A stretch of 19,935 bases of DNA from contig CAKSAW010000012.1 in assembly GCA_934437695.1 (NCBI GenBank), positions 1 through 19,935 on the forward strand, in the 5' to 3' direction. How positions within the stretch are numbered: position 1 is the first letter of the stretch; each line of letters starts with the position of its first letter. This document shows positions 9,260 to 15,121 of the stretch, in pieces. The position numbers were made by a program, and so were the translations under genes. Origin of the DNA: an uncultured Blautia sp. (GTDB lineage: Bacteria; Bacillota; Clostridia; Lachnospirales; Lachnospiraceae). The notes beneath the pieces were generated by a model, which worked only from the letters and a program-made list of their open reading frames with translations, was not told the DNA's origin and made no database searches.

Positions 9260-9334
9260 TTAATCCTCCATATCATTTCCTGACAGTCCGAAATTTATAC
9301 AGATACTCATTTCATACTGCCAGATTCTGTTCAC
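9260..9334 (-). CDS. Possible 24-codon leader ORF translationally coupled to murE
   Basis: A short frame starts GTG at 9334-9332 with AGGAGG 4 nt upstream and encodes 24 residues beginning MNRIWQYEM and ending GNDMED. Its TAA stop at 9262-9260 is one base before the murE ATG (TAAAATG), and the murE ribosome site lies inside its last codons. This geometry is typical of translational coupling. No similarity to a known peptide is recognised, and the composition gives no obvious run of one amino acid. It could be a leader peptide, a coupling device, or a chance frame; a small frame with a good ribosome site is only moderate evidence. Confidence 0.35.
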   Translation of the reverse strand: MNRIWQYEMSICINFGLSGNDMED

Positions 9335-9431
9335 TCCGCCTCCTGCAGTCCACTTTGCAGTATAAAATATGTATTTTTCTGCAAACTTTTTTATCAGCGG
9401 AGATATTTTCCTAAAGTGTATATTCTATATA

Positions 9432-9460
9432 AGAATAGCACACCTCCCCAGTCGTTTCAA
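9432..9460 (-). promoter_or_regulatory. Candidate sigma-A promoter for the murE-priA-def-fmt operon
   Basis: On the minus strand TTGAAA (9460-9455) is separated by 17 bp from TATTCT (9437-9432). TGC directly before the -10 box makes an extended -10 element. The predicted start near 9425 gives a leader of about 90 nt before the small GTG frame. The leader contains a hairpin with arms CTGCAAA and TTTGCAG (about 9354-9385). The surface-protein gene upstream ends at 9509, and no convincing terminator was seen between it and this promoter, so read-through is possible. Confidence 0.45.
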
Positions 9461-9508
9461 TGTTGTTTTTTGATTCCCGGATTCTGTTTCCGTTCCCGAT
9501 GTTGCTGA

Positions 9509-11263
9509 TCACTTCTGATGTTTTTTAATCTTCATATAACAGAACACACTGACTCCAGACATTATCCCCAAAATCCCCAGTACAATATACAAGGCAGTCT
9601 CTGTCCTGTCCCCTGTACGTGGCTTGGATGCAGTGGCAAAAGCGCTTCCTGATTTTGCTCCATATCCATAACCCTGCGCTGTCACAGGTGTAGGCTGTGG
9701 TGTGACTGTAACAGTATTATATGTACCGGTCAGCTCAACATTTGCCTGAGATCTCATTGTCTGTGTTCCTGTCTCATCAGAAATAACAGTTACCTCATTG
9801 ACCAGTTCCTGACTTTCCAGATATTGAGGAACAATCACTGTGGCATAAAGTGCAAAAGCTTCGCCAGGTACGATTTGCGGGATCAGTGCCTGTGTACCTG
9901 TACTGTTTAAGGTCACTCCTTCTTTCTGAACAAATTTTGCCTGGATACCTGCATTTTGAAATCTTTCTGTACTTAGAACAGAATGAAGTGTACGTTCACC
10001 TGTATTTCGGATACAGATCTGATATGTGATCGTATCCCCTGGATATGCCTGTGTCCTGTCCGCAGTTTTTTCCACCTCAAAAGCAGCTTTTAACGCAGTT
10101 ATCACAGTTTTGTCTGATGTCTGGCATCCAATATATTCCTCTCTTCCCGGATGTTTTGCCTTTACAGTCACTGTATGAAGCAGTTCTCCTGCCTGTTCTT
10201 CTGTAAGCTGAAGGGTTATCTGAAACTGTCTTATTTCTCCAGCCTTAAGACAGGCAATCATTCCCTGTGTCCCCTTTGCGCTAAATCCATCCTCCTCTTT
10301 CCAGGATGCTTCTGCATCACTTATGGAAAAAACACTGGATATCTCTATATTTTCCAATGAAAGCATGCCTGTATTCTGTACAGACAATATATATATGAGT
10401 TCCTGTCCTGCACGCACCTCCTTCATTTCCCGCTGTAACTGTGCTGTAAGTCCTGCGTTTGCTTCTTTCACTGAAAGCAACGGAGAGGGTGATACTGCAG
10501 CTGTCTGAACCTCTTCCCCTGTTTTCATCCAGAAATAAGCACCTGTAGAGTCCTGATCTTTGCAGAGAGGCGCATCCTGGCACACCGGATAATCCATTTT
10601 TACAGGGGAAATACGATATTCTTCTCTCAGAAAAACCGGTACCTTAAGATTAAATGTATCTGTTTCCTCATCCGTACACACCACCTCACAGGTCAGCTTC
10701 GTAATCTGTACTGTTTCCCCTTTCTGATTCTGTATCTGTACAGACTCAGCCTGCATATCATGTTTCAGTCCCTCTTCATTCACCTGAAAATATTCCGATA
10801 TATATGCTGTCAGAAAATATCTGGCTGCTTCTTTCGCAATCTCACTTGTATTCTGTATATCCTGTTGTACCTGGCCGTTTTCTATAACATATTCCTCTGT
10901 ATTATATTCCTCTGTACGCTCTTGTGTATCATCACATTCTTCTGTATCAGCAACTTCATGTTCAATATCTTCTGCTGCTCCTGCGACTTCCTCTTCTAAT
11001 ACATCCTGCATCTGCCCGTTTTCCGGAACAGCATTCTCCTGTTCCTTTCTGTACAGTTCTTTCAGACCATTCACTTCCAGTGTCAGTTCTGCCTGAAAAT
11101 TCTCCTCATCTGTCCACTCCGCACTCTGCTTTAAACTTACAGCAGACGCAGATAACCCTGCTTCTTCAAATTCAGCTGCAGATATTGCGCAGGTTCCCAA
11201 AATCCCTGCAAAAGCTGTCAGAATCACTGCCATTTTTAAATGATCACATATTCTTTTTTTCAT
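9509..11263 (-). CDS. Sortase-anchored surface protein with DUF11-like domains, function unknown
   Basis: A 584-residue predicted cell-wall protein. Residues 1-30 form a signal peptide (basic KKR start, hydrophobic core, AISAAE cleavage region). Residues 75-135 are very acidic and low in complexity, including TEEY/TEEY and two similar ENGQMQ/ENGQVQ segments. Residues about 140-250 form an unrecognised domain with four cysteines. Two DUF11-like beta-sandwich repeats follow at about 271-390 and 391-510, shown by the paired phrases VQNTGMLSLENIEIS and IRNTGERTLHSVLS. A Thr/Pro-rich wall linker leads to KPRTGD at 547-552, a hydrophobic helix at 557-577 and a KIKKHQK tail, the layout of a sortase signal with K-P-x-T-G in place of L-P-x-T-G. 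No sortase gene is in the window. It is monocistronic, with AGGAG 9 nt before the ATG. Confidence 0.8.
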   Translation of the reverse strand: MKKRICDHLKMAVILTAFAGILGTCAISAAEFEEAGLSASAVSLKQSAEWTDEENFQAELTLEVNGLKELYRKEQENAVPENGQMQDVLEEEVAGAAEDIEHEVADTEECDDTQERTEEYNTEEYVIENGQVQQDIQNTSEIAKEAARYFLTAYISEYFQVNEEGLKHDMQAESVQIQNQKGETVQITKLTCEVVCTDEETDTFNLKVPVFLREEYRISPVKMDYPVCQDAPLCKDQDSTGAYFWMKTGEEVQTAAVSPSPLLSVKEANAGLTAQLQREMKEVRAGQELIYILSVQNTGMLSLENIEISSVFSISDAEASWKEEDGFSAKGTQGMIACLKAGEIRQFQITLQLTEEQAGELLHTVTVKAKHPGREEYIGCQTSDKTVITALKAAFEVEKTADRTQAYPGDTITYQICIRNTGERTLHSVLSTERFQNAGIQAKFVQKEGVTLNSTGTQALIPQIVPGEAFALYATVIVPQYLESQELVNEVTVISDETGTQTMRSQANVELTGTYNTVTVTPQPTPVTAQGYGYGAKSGSAFATASKPRTGDRTETALYIVLGILGIMSGVSVFCYMKIKKHQK

Positions 11264-11470
11264 TCTCTCATTCTCCTGAAATTTTATTCTATGTTATCTG
11301 GCGTAATTTCACATATTCTATAGTCAAAAGAGTTTTTTTCCTCAGCACCTCCTCCCTGACTGTTAATAAACTAAACGATTTGAAATCCTGCACCGAAACA
11401 GTGCGTGAAAAATAAGAATTTGTTTTCTGCAGAAAGCAGAAACAGATTTTCCGTTACATGGAGTAACGAT
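11264..11470 (-). promoter_or_regulatory. Hairpin-rich 5' leader of the surface-protein gene
   Basis: About 207 nt lie between the predicted transcription start near 11470 and the surface-protein ATG, with no long ORF. Three local hairpins are visible: CGTTAC/GTAACG (11452-11468), a roughly 9-bp stem TCTGC/GCAGA with flanking pairs and one bulge (11421-11444), and GCAC/GTGC (11390-11404). A perfect AGGAGGTG-like ribosome site at 11346-11353 has no usable start codon at proper spacing. No known riboswitch consensus was recognised. Confidence 0.35.
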
Positions 11471-11476
11471 GTCTTT

Positions 11477-11505
11477 ACTTTAGCATGTCTCTGATATAAA
11501 AACAA
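11477..11505 (-). promoter_or_regulatory. Candidate promoter of the surface-protein gene
   Basis: On the minus strand TTGTTT (11505-11500) and TAAAGT (11482-11477) are 17 bp apart, with TGC immediately before the -10 box (extended -10). Each box matches the consensus only partly (3/6 and 4/6). The surrounding region is AT-rich, so other start points are possible. Confidence 0.35.
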
Positions 11506-11600
11506 GATACCACTTTTTATTTTTCGTATTTGTTTATAATTCTTTTATAAATTTACCGATTGTTTCAGAAATTCGACATACTTTGAACATAATTTTCCCA

Positions 11601-11606
11601 TATAAT
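11601..11606 (+). promoter_or_regulatory. -10 box of the candidate small RNA
   Basis: A perfect TATAAT at 11601-11606. No good TTGACA lies 16-18 bp upstream; the nearest similar sequences, TCGACA and TTGAAC, are at wrong distances. An activator or a second sigma factor could be needed. The predicted start is near 11613-11614. Confidence 0.4.
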
Positions 11607-11613
11607 AGGTCTT

Positions 11614-11695
11614 GGATAGATGAAAAACCACTCTCTATCTCCCCCCTCAAAAAAACGAAACAGTCCTCACAGAAATGTGAGGACTGTTTGTTTTT
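11614..11695 (+). ncRNA. Candidate small RNA (about 82 nt) with C-rich loop and strong terminator
   Basis: Downstream of TATAAT at 11601-11606 lies a compact unit ending in a strong terminator. A 5' hairpin pairs GATAGA (11615-11620) with TCTATC (11634-11639). It is followed by a single-stranded TCCCCCCTC stretch (11640-11648), an A-run and then the terminator. C-rich unpaired stretches between hairpins are a hallmark of several Firmicute regulatory RNAs that bind G-rich ribosome sites of target mRNAs, for example the RsaE/RoxS group. No gene on this strand lies upstream that could use the terminator. A 25-codon ATG frame (11620-11697) crosses the terminator but has no ribosome site inside the predicted transcript, so it is probably not coding. 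Confidence 0.45.
11658..11695 (+). terminator. Strong intrinsic terminator, potentially bidirectional
   Basis: CAGTCCTCACA and TGTGAGGACTG form a perfect 11-bp stem around a GAAA tetraloop (11661-11686), extended to 14 bp by AAA/TTT, followed by TTTGTTTTT. On the minus strand the same stem is followed by TTTCGTTTTTTT, so it could end transcripts from either side. On the plus strand it isolates arcC from upstream transcription. Confidence 0.85.
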
Positions 11696-11709
11696 AAGTT
11701 TATTTTCTA

Positions 11710-11738
11710 TTGCAATTCTACTGGCAGTCTTTTATAAT
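11710..11738 (+). promoter_or_regulatory. Promoter of arcC
   Basis: TTGCAA (11710-11715), a 17-bp spacer and a perfect TATAAT (11733-11738) form a near-consensus sigma-A promoter. The expected start near 11745 gives a leader of about 120 nt before the arcC ATG. Confidence 0.7.
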
Positions 11739-11751
11739 GAAGGGTATCAAT

Positions 11752-11826
11752 ATGATTGAATATTTAAAGCAATTGCACAAATATTACATTCAATCCGGAA
11801 CTCAATACCGGATGTATTATTTTTGA
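11752..11826 (+). CDS. Possible Tyr-rich 24-codon upstream ORF in the arcC leader
   Basis: ATG at 11752 opens a frame of 24 codons ending in TGA at 11826. Six of its 24 residues are Tyr, clustered at the end (MYYF before the stop). Its last codons overlap a small hairpin ATCCGG/CCGGAT (11793-11813) followed by a T-rich stretch, a layout resembling a leader-peptide attenuator. GAAGGG lies 7 nt before the ATG, but the predicted transcription start would fall at or just after it, which weakens the case. In AT-rich DNA, TAT/TAC codons arise easily. Confidence 0.3.
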   Translation: MIEYLKQLHKYYIQSGTQYRMYYF

Positions 11827-11865
11827 AATTGCCAAATAGAACATGAAAGAATCGAGGTAATTCCC

Positions 11866-12798
11866 ATGAGCGAAAAAATTACAGTAGTTGCACTGGGTCA
11901 CAGAGCATTAGGAACCACCTTACCAGAACAGAAAACTGCTACCAAAGCAGCAGCTAAGGCTGTGGCAGACCTTGTAGAAGCCGGAAACCGTGTAGTAATT
12001 TCACACAGCAATGGTCCACAGGTCGGAATGATCCACACAGCAATGAATGAATTTGGAAAAACACATCCTGACTACACATTTGCACCAATGTCTGTATGTT
12101 CAGCAATGAGTCAGGGCTATATCGGATATGATCTTCAGACTGCTATCCGTGCAGAACTTATTTCCCGTGGTATTTACAAACCTGTAGCTACTATTCTTAC
12201 ACAGGTTGTTATTGATCCATATGATGACGCTTTCGCTGAACCGGAGAAGATCATTGGACGTGTACTCACAGAAGAGGAAGCTGAAGCAGAAGAAAACAAA
12301 GGAAACTTTGTCACAAAGCTGGAAGACGGCACATATAAGAGAATCCTGGCAGCTCCGAAACCACAGAGGATCGTTGAACTTGAAACGATCCGTACACTTG
12401 TAGATGCAGGTCAGGTAGTAATTGCTGCAGGAGGCGGCGGGATCCCAGTGATGGAACAGGGTATCGATCTCCATGGTGCAAGCGCCATCATCGAGAAAGA
12501 CCTTTCCAGCGGACTTCTTGCGCAGGAATTAAATGCAGATACTCTGCTGATCCTTACCAGTGTTGAGAAAGTCAGCCTGAATCTTGGCAAGGACAACGAA
12601 GAATATCTGGGTACGATCTCTGTAGATGATGCCAAAAAATATATGGCTGAGAATCAGTTTGCACCAGGCTCCATGCTTCCTAAATTCGAAGCAGGAATCT
12701 CTTTCATCGAAAACGGTGAGAACAGAAGAACGATCATCACAGATATCACACATGCAAAAGACGGATATTTCGAAAAAACCGGAACTGTCATTAAATAA
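11866..12798 (+). CDS. arcC: Carbamate kinase-like amino-acid-kinase-family protein
   Basis: A 310-residue cytosolic protein, the full length of carbamate kinases, which make ATP and carbamate (decaying to ammonia and CO2) from carbamoyl phosphate and ADP. Family features present are the NGPQVG phosphate loop (49-54), MSVCSAMSQGYIGYDL (75-90), K128, GGGGIP (189-194), EKD with K211 (210-212), and GSMLPK (268-273). Two motifs differ from classical ArcC: ALGGNAL reads ALGHRAL (9-15) and HGNGPQVG reads HSNGPQVG (47-54). Overall wording resembles the YqeA-type branch more than enterococcal ArcC, from memory. No arginine deiminase, ornithine or ureide carbamoyltransferase is adjacent, so the source of carbamoyl phosphate is unknown. 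The ATG has GAGGTAA 6 nt upstream. It is monocistronic, ended by a strong terminator. Confidence 0.85.
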   Translation: MSEKITVVALGHRALGTTLPEQKTATKAAAKAVADLVEAGNRVVISHSNGPQVGMIHTAMNEFGKTHPDYTFAPMSVCSAMSQGYIGYDLQTAIRAELISRGIYKPVATILTQVVIDPYDDAFAEPEKIIGRVLTEEEAEAEENKGNFVTKLEDGTYKRILAAPKPQRIVELETIRTLVDAGQVVIAAGGGGIPVMEQGIDLHGASAIIEKDLSSGLLAQELNADTLLILTSVEKVSLNLGKDNEEYLGTISVDDAKKYMAENQFAPGSMLPKFEAGISFIENGENRRTIITDITHAKDGYFEKTGTVIK

Positions 12799-12806
12799 TA
12801 ATTCCA

Positions 12807-12853
12807 AAAGAACCGGAGCATGCAGCCATCTGCATCTCCGGTTCTTTCATTTT
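12807..12853 (+). terminator. arcC terminator shared with convergent nrdD
   Basis: AAAGAACCGGAG (12807-12818) pairs perfectly with CTCCGGTTCTTT (12836-12847). After a bulged C the stem continues with ATGCAG/CTGCAT around a CCAT loop, giving an 18-bp hairpin, then TCATTTT. The A-run on the 5' side makes it usable for nrdD transcripts on the minus strand as well. Confidence 0.85.
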
Positions 12854-12865
12854 GCATTTTTATAT

Positions 12866-15001
12866 TTACATTGATTTTCGCTCAGCGATCTCTGCCATCT
12901 TAGCTTCATTCAGACGTGTATCACCATGCACACGGCTGTAGGAAAGGTATCCGTTCATACGGTCGATCTTTGTAAGATTCTTGGATCCGCATACAGGGCA
13001 CACATCCATCTCAAGTTCCTCATGTCCGCAGTCATCACAGTAGGCAAGTGAGAGATTCACACCCTCATAATATCCCAGAGACATTGCTCTGCGGATCAGT
13101 GTACGGATTGCCTCACGGTTATAATCGATAGGATAACGTACATACTGGATCTTACCTCCATTGCACAGCTCCCAGAAACGTCCTTCCAGATCCTGCTTCT
13201 CGATTGGAGTTACATCTTCTGTCACATGACAGTGAAAACTGTTGCTCACATACGGACGGTCTGAAACACCCTTTACGATTCCATACATCTTGCGGAACTG
13301 TTCAACCTGAAGACCACACAGACTCTCTGCCGGCGTTCCGTAGATTGCATAAAGATAACCGTCTTTCTCTTTAAATTCATTTACTTTCTTATTAATATAT
13401 TTCAGAACATCAAGTGCAAACTGTCCATCCTCTGCAATGGATTTACCATTGTAAAGTTCCTGAAGTTCATTTAATGCTGTGATTCCAAAAGATGCTGTCA
13501 TAGGTTTCAGGATCTTGCCGATCTTTTCATTTGGTTTCAGATGTCCGCCATAGAATCCGCCCTCACAATATGCCAGCGGGTTCGTGGAAGCACGCATCTG
13601 TCCCAGATAATCATAAGTACGGATATGCAGATTACGGATCATCTCAAGATAGAAATCCAGCACCTCATAGAAATCTCTGCTCTCAGCTCTGGATTTTGCA
13701 AGGATCATGGGAAGATGAAGACTTACCGCACCAATATTAAATCTTCCTACAAATACAGGCACATCCTTATCATCTGCCGGATACATTCCGCCTCTCTCAT
13801 ACCAGGGACTTAAGAAAGCACGGCATCCCATAGGGCTGATCACTTTTCCATACTGTTTATACATGCTGGAAATATATCCCTTTCCTGACATGGAAAGCCA
13901 GTCCGGATACATGGTCTTTGCAGAACAGTCTACACCTGCCTCAAATACATCCTCACTGATCTTGCCCTTTCCATGGATATTTTCATCATAAAGGAATACG
14001 ATCTTAGGGAAAAGTACAGGTTTCTTTCGTCCTGCTTTACCCTGTCCGCCCTTGTGCACTTCAAGCAGTGAAATACTTGCCATCTTCTCAAACTGCTTTA
14101 CTCCCAGTCCGAGAGTTACTGTTACAAAAGGATAATCTCCTCTGGAGGATCCTACTGTATTCAGCTTATACTCGATTCCCTGCCATCCCTGGTCAAAATC
14201 TCTGCGGACCTTATCCAGTGCATACTCGATCGCACGTTCTTCACGTCCTGTCCAGCTCTCATCAGAGTATTTCATAAATTCCTGGATATATTTGTCATAG
14301 CTCTTCTGTGCATACGGCGCAAGGATCTTATCCACCTCAGGTACCGTAAACCCTCCATACTGCTGTGCAGCAGTGCTGAGAATGATATCACCCATAACGT
14401 CAAATGCTGTATCCAATGTCTTAGGCTCATTGTACCATACATTCCCCATCTCAAATCCGCCTCTGAGTACGGATGCCACATCAAACAGACAGCAGTTCAT
14501 AGTGTCCAGACGTGCTGACTGGTCATGAATATAAATATAACCATCTTTACATGCCTGAAGTTCATTACGGTTCATGAAAAATTTACGGTAAAGCTCCTTA
14601 TTCAGTTCATTAAAGATCAGACTTCGTTTCGTGGCAACCAGTGCACTGTCTGTGTTTGCATTACTCTTGTCACCGATATAACGGATTGCCTGGCTCTTTG
14701 TGTATACATCATCCATCATATGGATAAAGTCAAGCTTGTAATTTCTGTAATCACGGTAACTCTTGGCTACGGCAGGATTCACTCTCTCAAGAGCACCCTC
14801 TACAATATTATGCATCTCCTGAATCTGTATTTCATCTTTGCCCAGAGCTTCCGCATGTTCTTCCGCAAACTGGCAGATAAATTCCTTCTCTTTATCAGAA
14901 AATGTGTATAAAATCCTGGCTGCCGATTTATTTACGGCTGCTACGATCTTCTGTGAATTAAACTCTTCTCTTGTACCATCTTTCTTTATAACATATATCA
15001 T
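12866..15001 (-). CDS. nrdD: Anaerobic (class III) ribonucleoside-triphosphate reductase
   Basis: Reduces ribonucleoside triphosphates to deoxyribonucleotides with a glycyl radical, under anoxia. Started at ATG 15001 it has 711 residues. Residues 1-90 are an ATP-cone allosteric domain (MIYVIKKDGTREEFN start), followed by the ten-stranded barrel. The C-terminus has a four-cysteine zinc site (C655, C658, C668, C671) and the radical motif RMNGYL with G684. The start at 15001 is preferred because GGGAG lies 8 nt upstream; the longer frame from 15022 has no ribosome site. The activating radical-SAM enzyme NrdG, usually adjacent, is not in this window. A near-consensus NrdR operator overlaps the leader and proximal promoter. 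The gene converges with arcC. Confidence 0.95.
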   Translation of the reverse strand: MIYVIKKDGTREEFNSQKIVAAVNKSAARILYTFSDKEKEFICQFAEEHAEALGKDEIQIQEMHNIVEGALERVNPAVAKSYRDYRNYKLDFIHMMDDVYTKSQAIRYIGDKSNANTDSALVATKRSLIFNELNKELYRKFFMNRNELQACKDGYIYIHDQSARLDTMNCCLFDVASVLRGGFEMGNVWYNEPKTLDTAFDVMGDIILSTAAQQYGGFTVPEVDKILAPYAQKSYDKYIQEFMKYSDESWTGREERAIEYALDKVRRDFDQGWQGIEYKLNTVGSSRGDYPFVTVTLGLGVKQFEKMASISLLEVHKGGQGKAGRKKPVLFPKIVFLYDENIHGKGKISEDVFEAGVDCSAKTMYPDWLSMSGKGYISSMYKQYGKVISPMGCRAFLSPWYERGGMYPADDKDVPVFVGRFNIGAVSLHLPMILAKSRAESRDFYEVLDFYLEMIRNLHIRTYDYLGQMRASTNPLAYCEGGFYGGHLKPNEKIGKILKPMTASFGITALNELQELYNGKSIAEDGQFALDVLKYINKKVNEFKEKDGYLYAIYGTPAESLCGLQVEQFRKMYGIVKGVSDRPYVSNSFHCHVTEDVTPIEKQDLEGRFWELCNGGKIQYVRYPIDYNREAIRTLIRRAMSLGYYEGVNLSLAYCDDCGHEELEMDVCPVCGSKNLTKIDRMNGYLSYSRVHGDTRLNEAKMAEIAERKSM

Positions 15002-15016
15002 GCCTCTTGCTCCCAT

Positions 15017-15032
15017 ATACAATATATAGTAT
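15017..15032 (-). promoter_or_regulatory. NrdR-box (proximal) upstream of nrdD
   Basis: On the minus strand the 16-mer ATACTATATATTGTAT matches the published NrdR consensus acaCwAtATaTwGtgt at 14 of 16 positions, including the core CwATATATwG. It overlaps a possible second promoter for nrdD (TTGTGG at 15054-15049, 17 bp, TACTAT at 15031-15026). NrdR is the zinc-finger/ATP-cone repressor of ribonucleotide reductase genes. Confidence 0.65.
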
Positions 15033-15057
15033 TATTTCCTTTCATTAACCACAATTT

Positions 15058-15073
15058 ATTCTATATGTGGTAC
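15058..15073 (-). promoter_or_regulatory. Weak second NrdR-like box (distal)
   Basis: A 16-mer centred on CCACATATAG (minus strand) matches the NrdR consensus at about 10 of 16 positions. Its centre is 41 bp, about four helical turns, from the proximal box. NrdR sites commonly occur as pairs on one face of the helix, which is the main reason to list it. Confidence 0.35.
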
Positions 15074-15074
15074 G

Positions 15075-15103
15075 TTTATCAAGTATAGCACAGTATCTGT
15101 CAA
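15075..15103 (-). promoter_or_regulatory. Candidate promoter of nrdD
   Basis: On the minus strand a perfect TTGACA (15103-15098) is followed after 17 bp by GATAAA (15080-15075). The predicted start near 15068 would fall inside the distal NrdR-like box, so a bound repressor would block it. TATACT at 15087-15082 is a better -10 hexamer but badly spaced. Confidence 0.45.
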
Positions 15104-15121
15104 AAAGAAAGGGTAAAAAAA

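Noticed and set aside
9352..9396. Hairpin with T-run on the plus strand as a terminator
   Set aside because: No plus-strand gene lies upstream; its stem is AT-rich, and it more likely belongs to the minus-strand leader of the murE operon.
11346..11353. Perfect AGGAGGTG ribosome site on the minus strand suggesting a small gene
   Set aside because: No ATG, GTG or TTG lies at workable spacing with a meaningful frame downstream.
11386..11412. CACGCAC segment on the minus strand resembling the start of a c-di-GMP (GEMM) riboswitch
   Set aside because: On inspection the remaining conserved GEMM elements and the required P2/P3 layout are missing; the match is only a few bases.
10924..11415. 163-codon plus-strand ORF opposite the surface-protein gene
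   Set aside because: Low-complexity Leu/Pro/Ser composition arising from the complement of the acidic coding region; no ribosome site.
15002..15022. Longer nrdD start at 15022
   Set aside because: No ribosome site precedes it, the extra residues are not part of the ATP-cone, and it lies over the NrdR box; ATG 15001 has GGGAG at good spacing.
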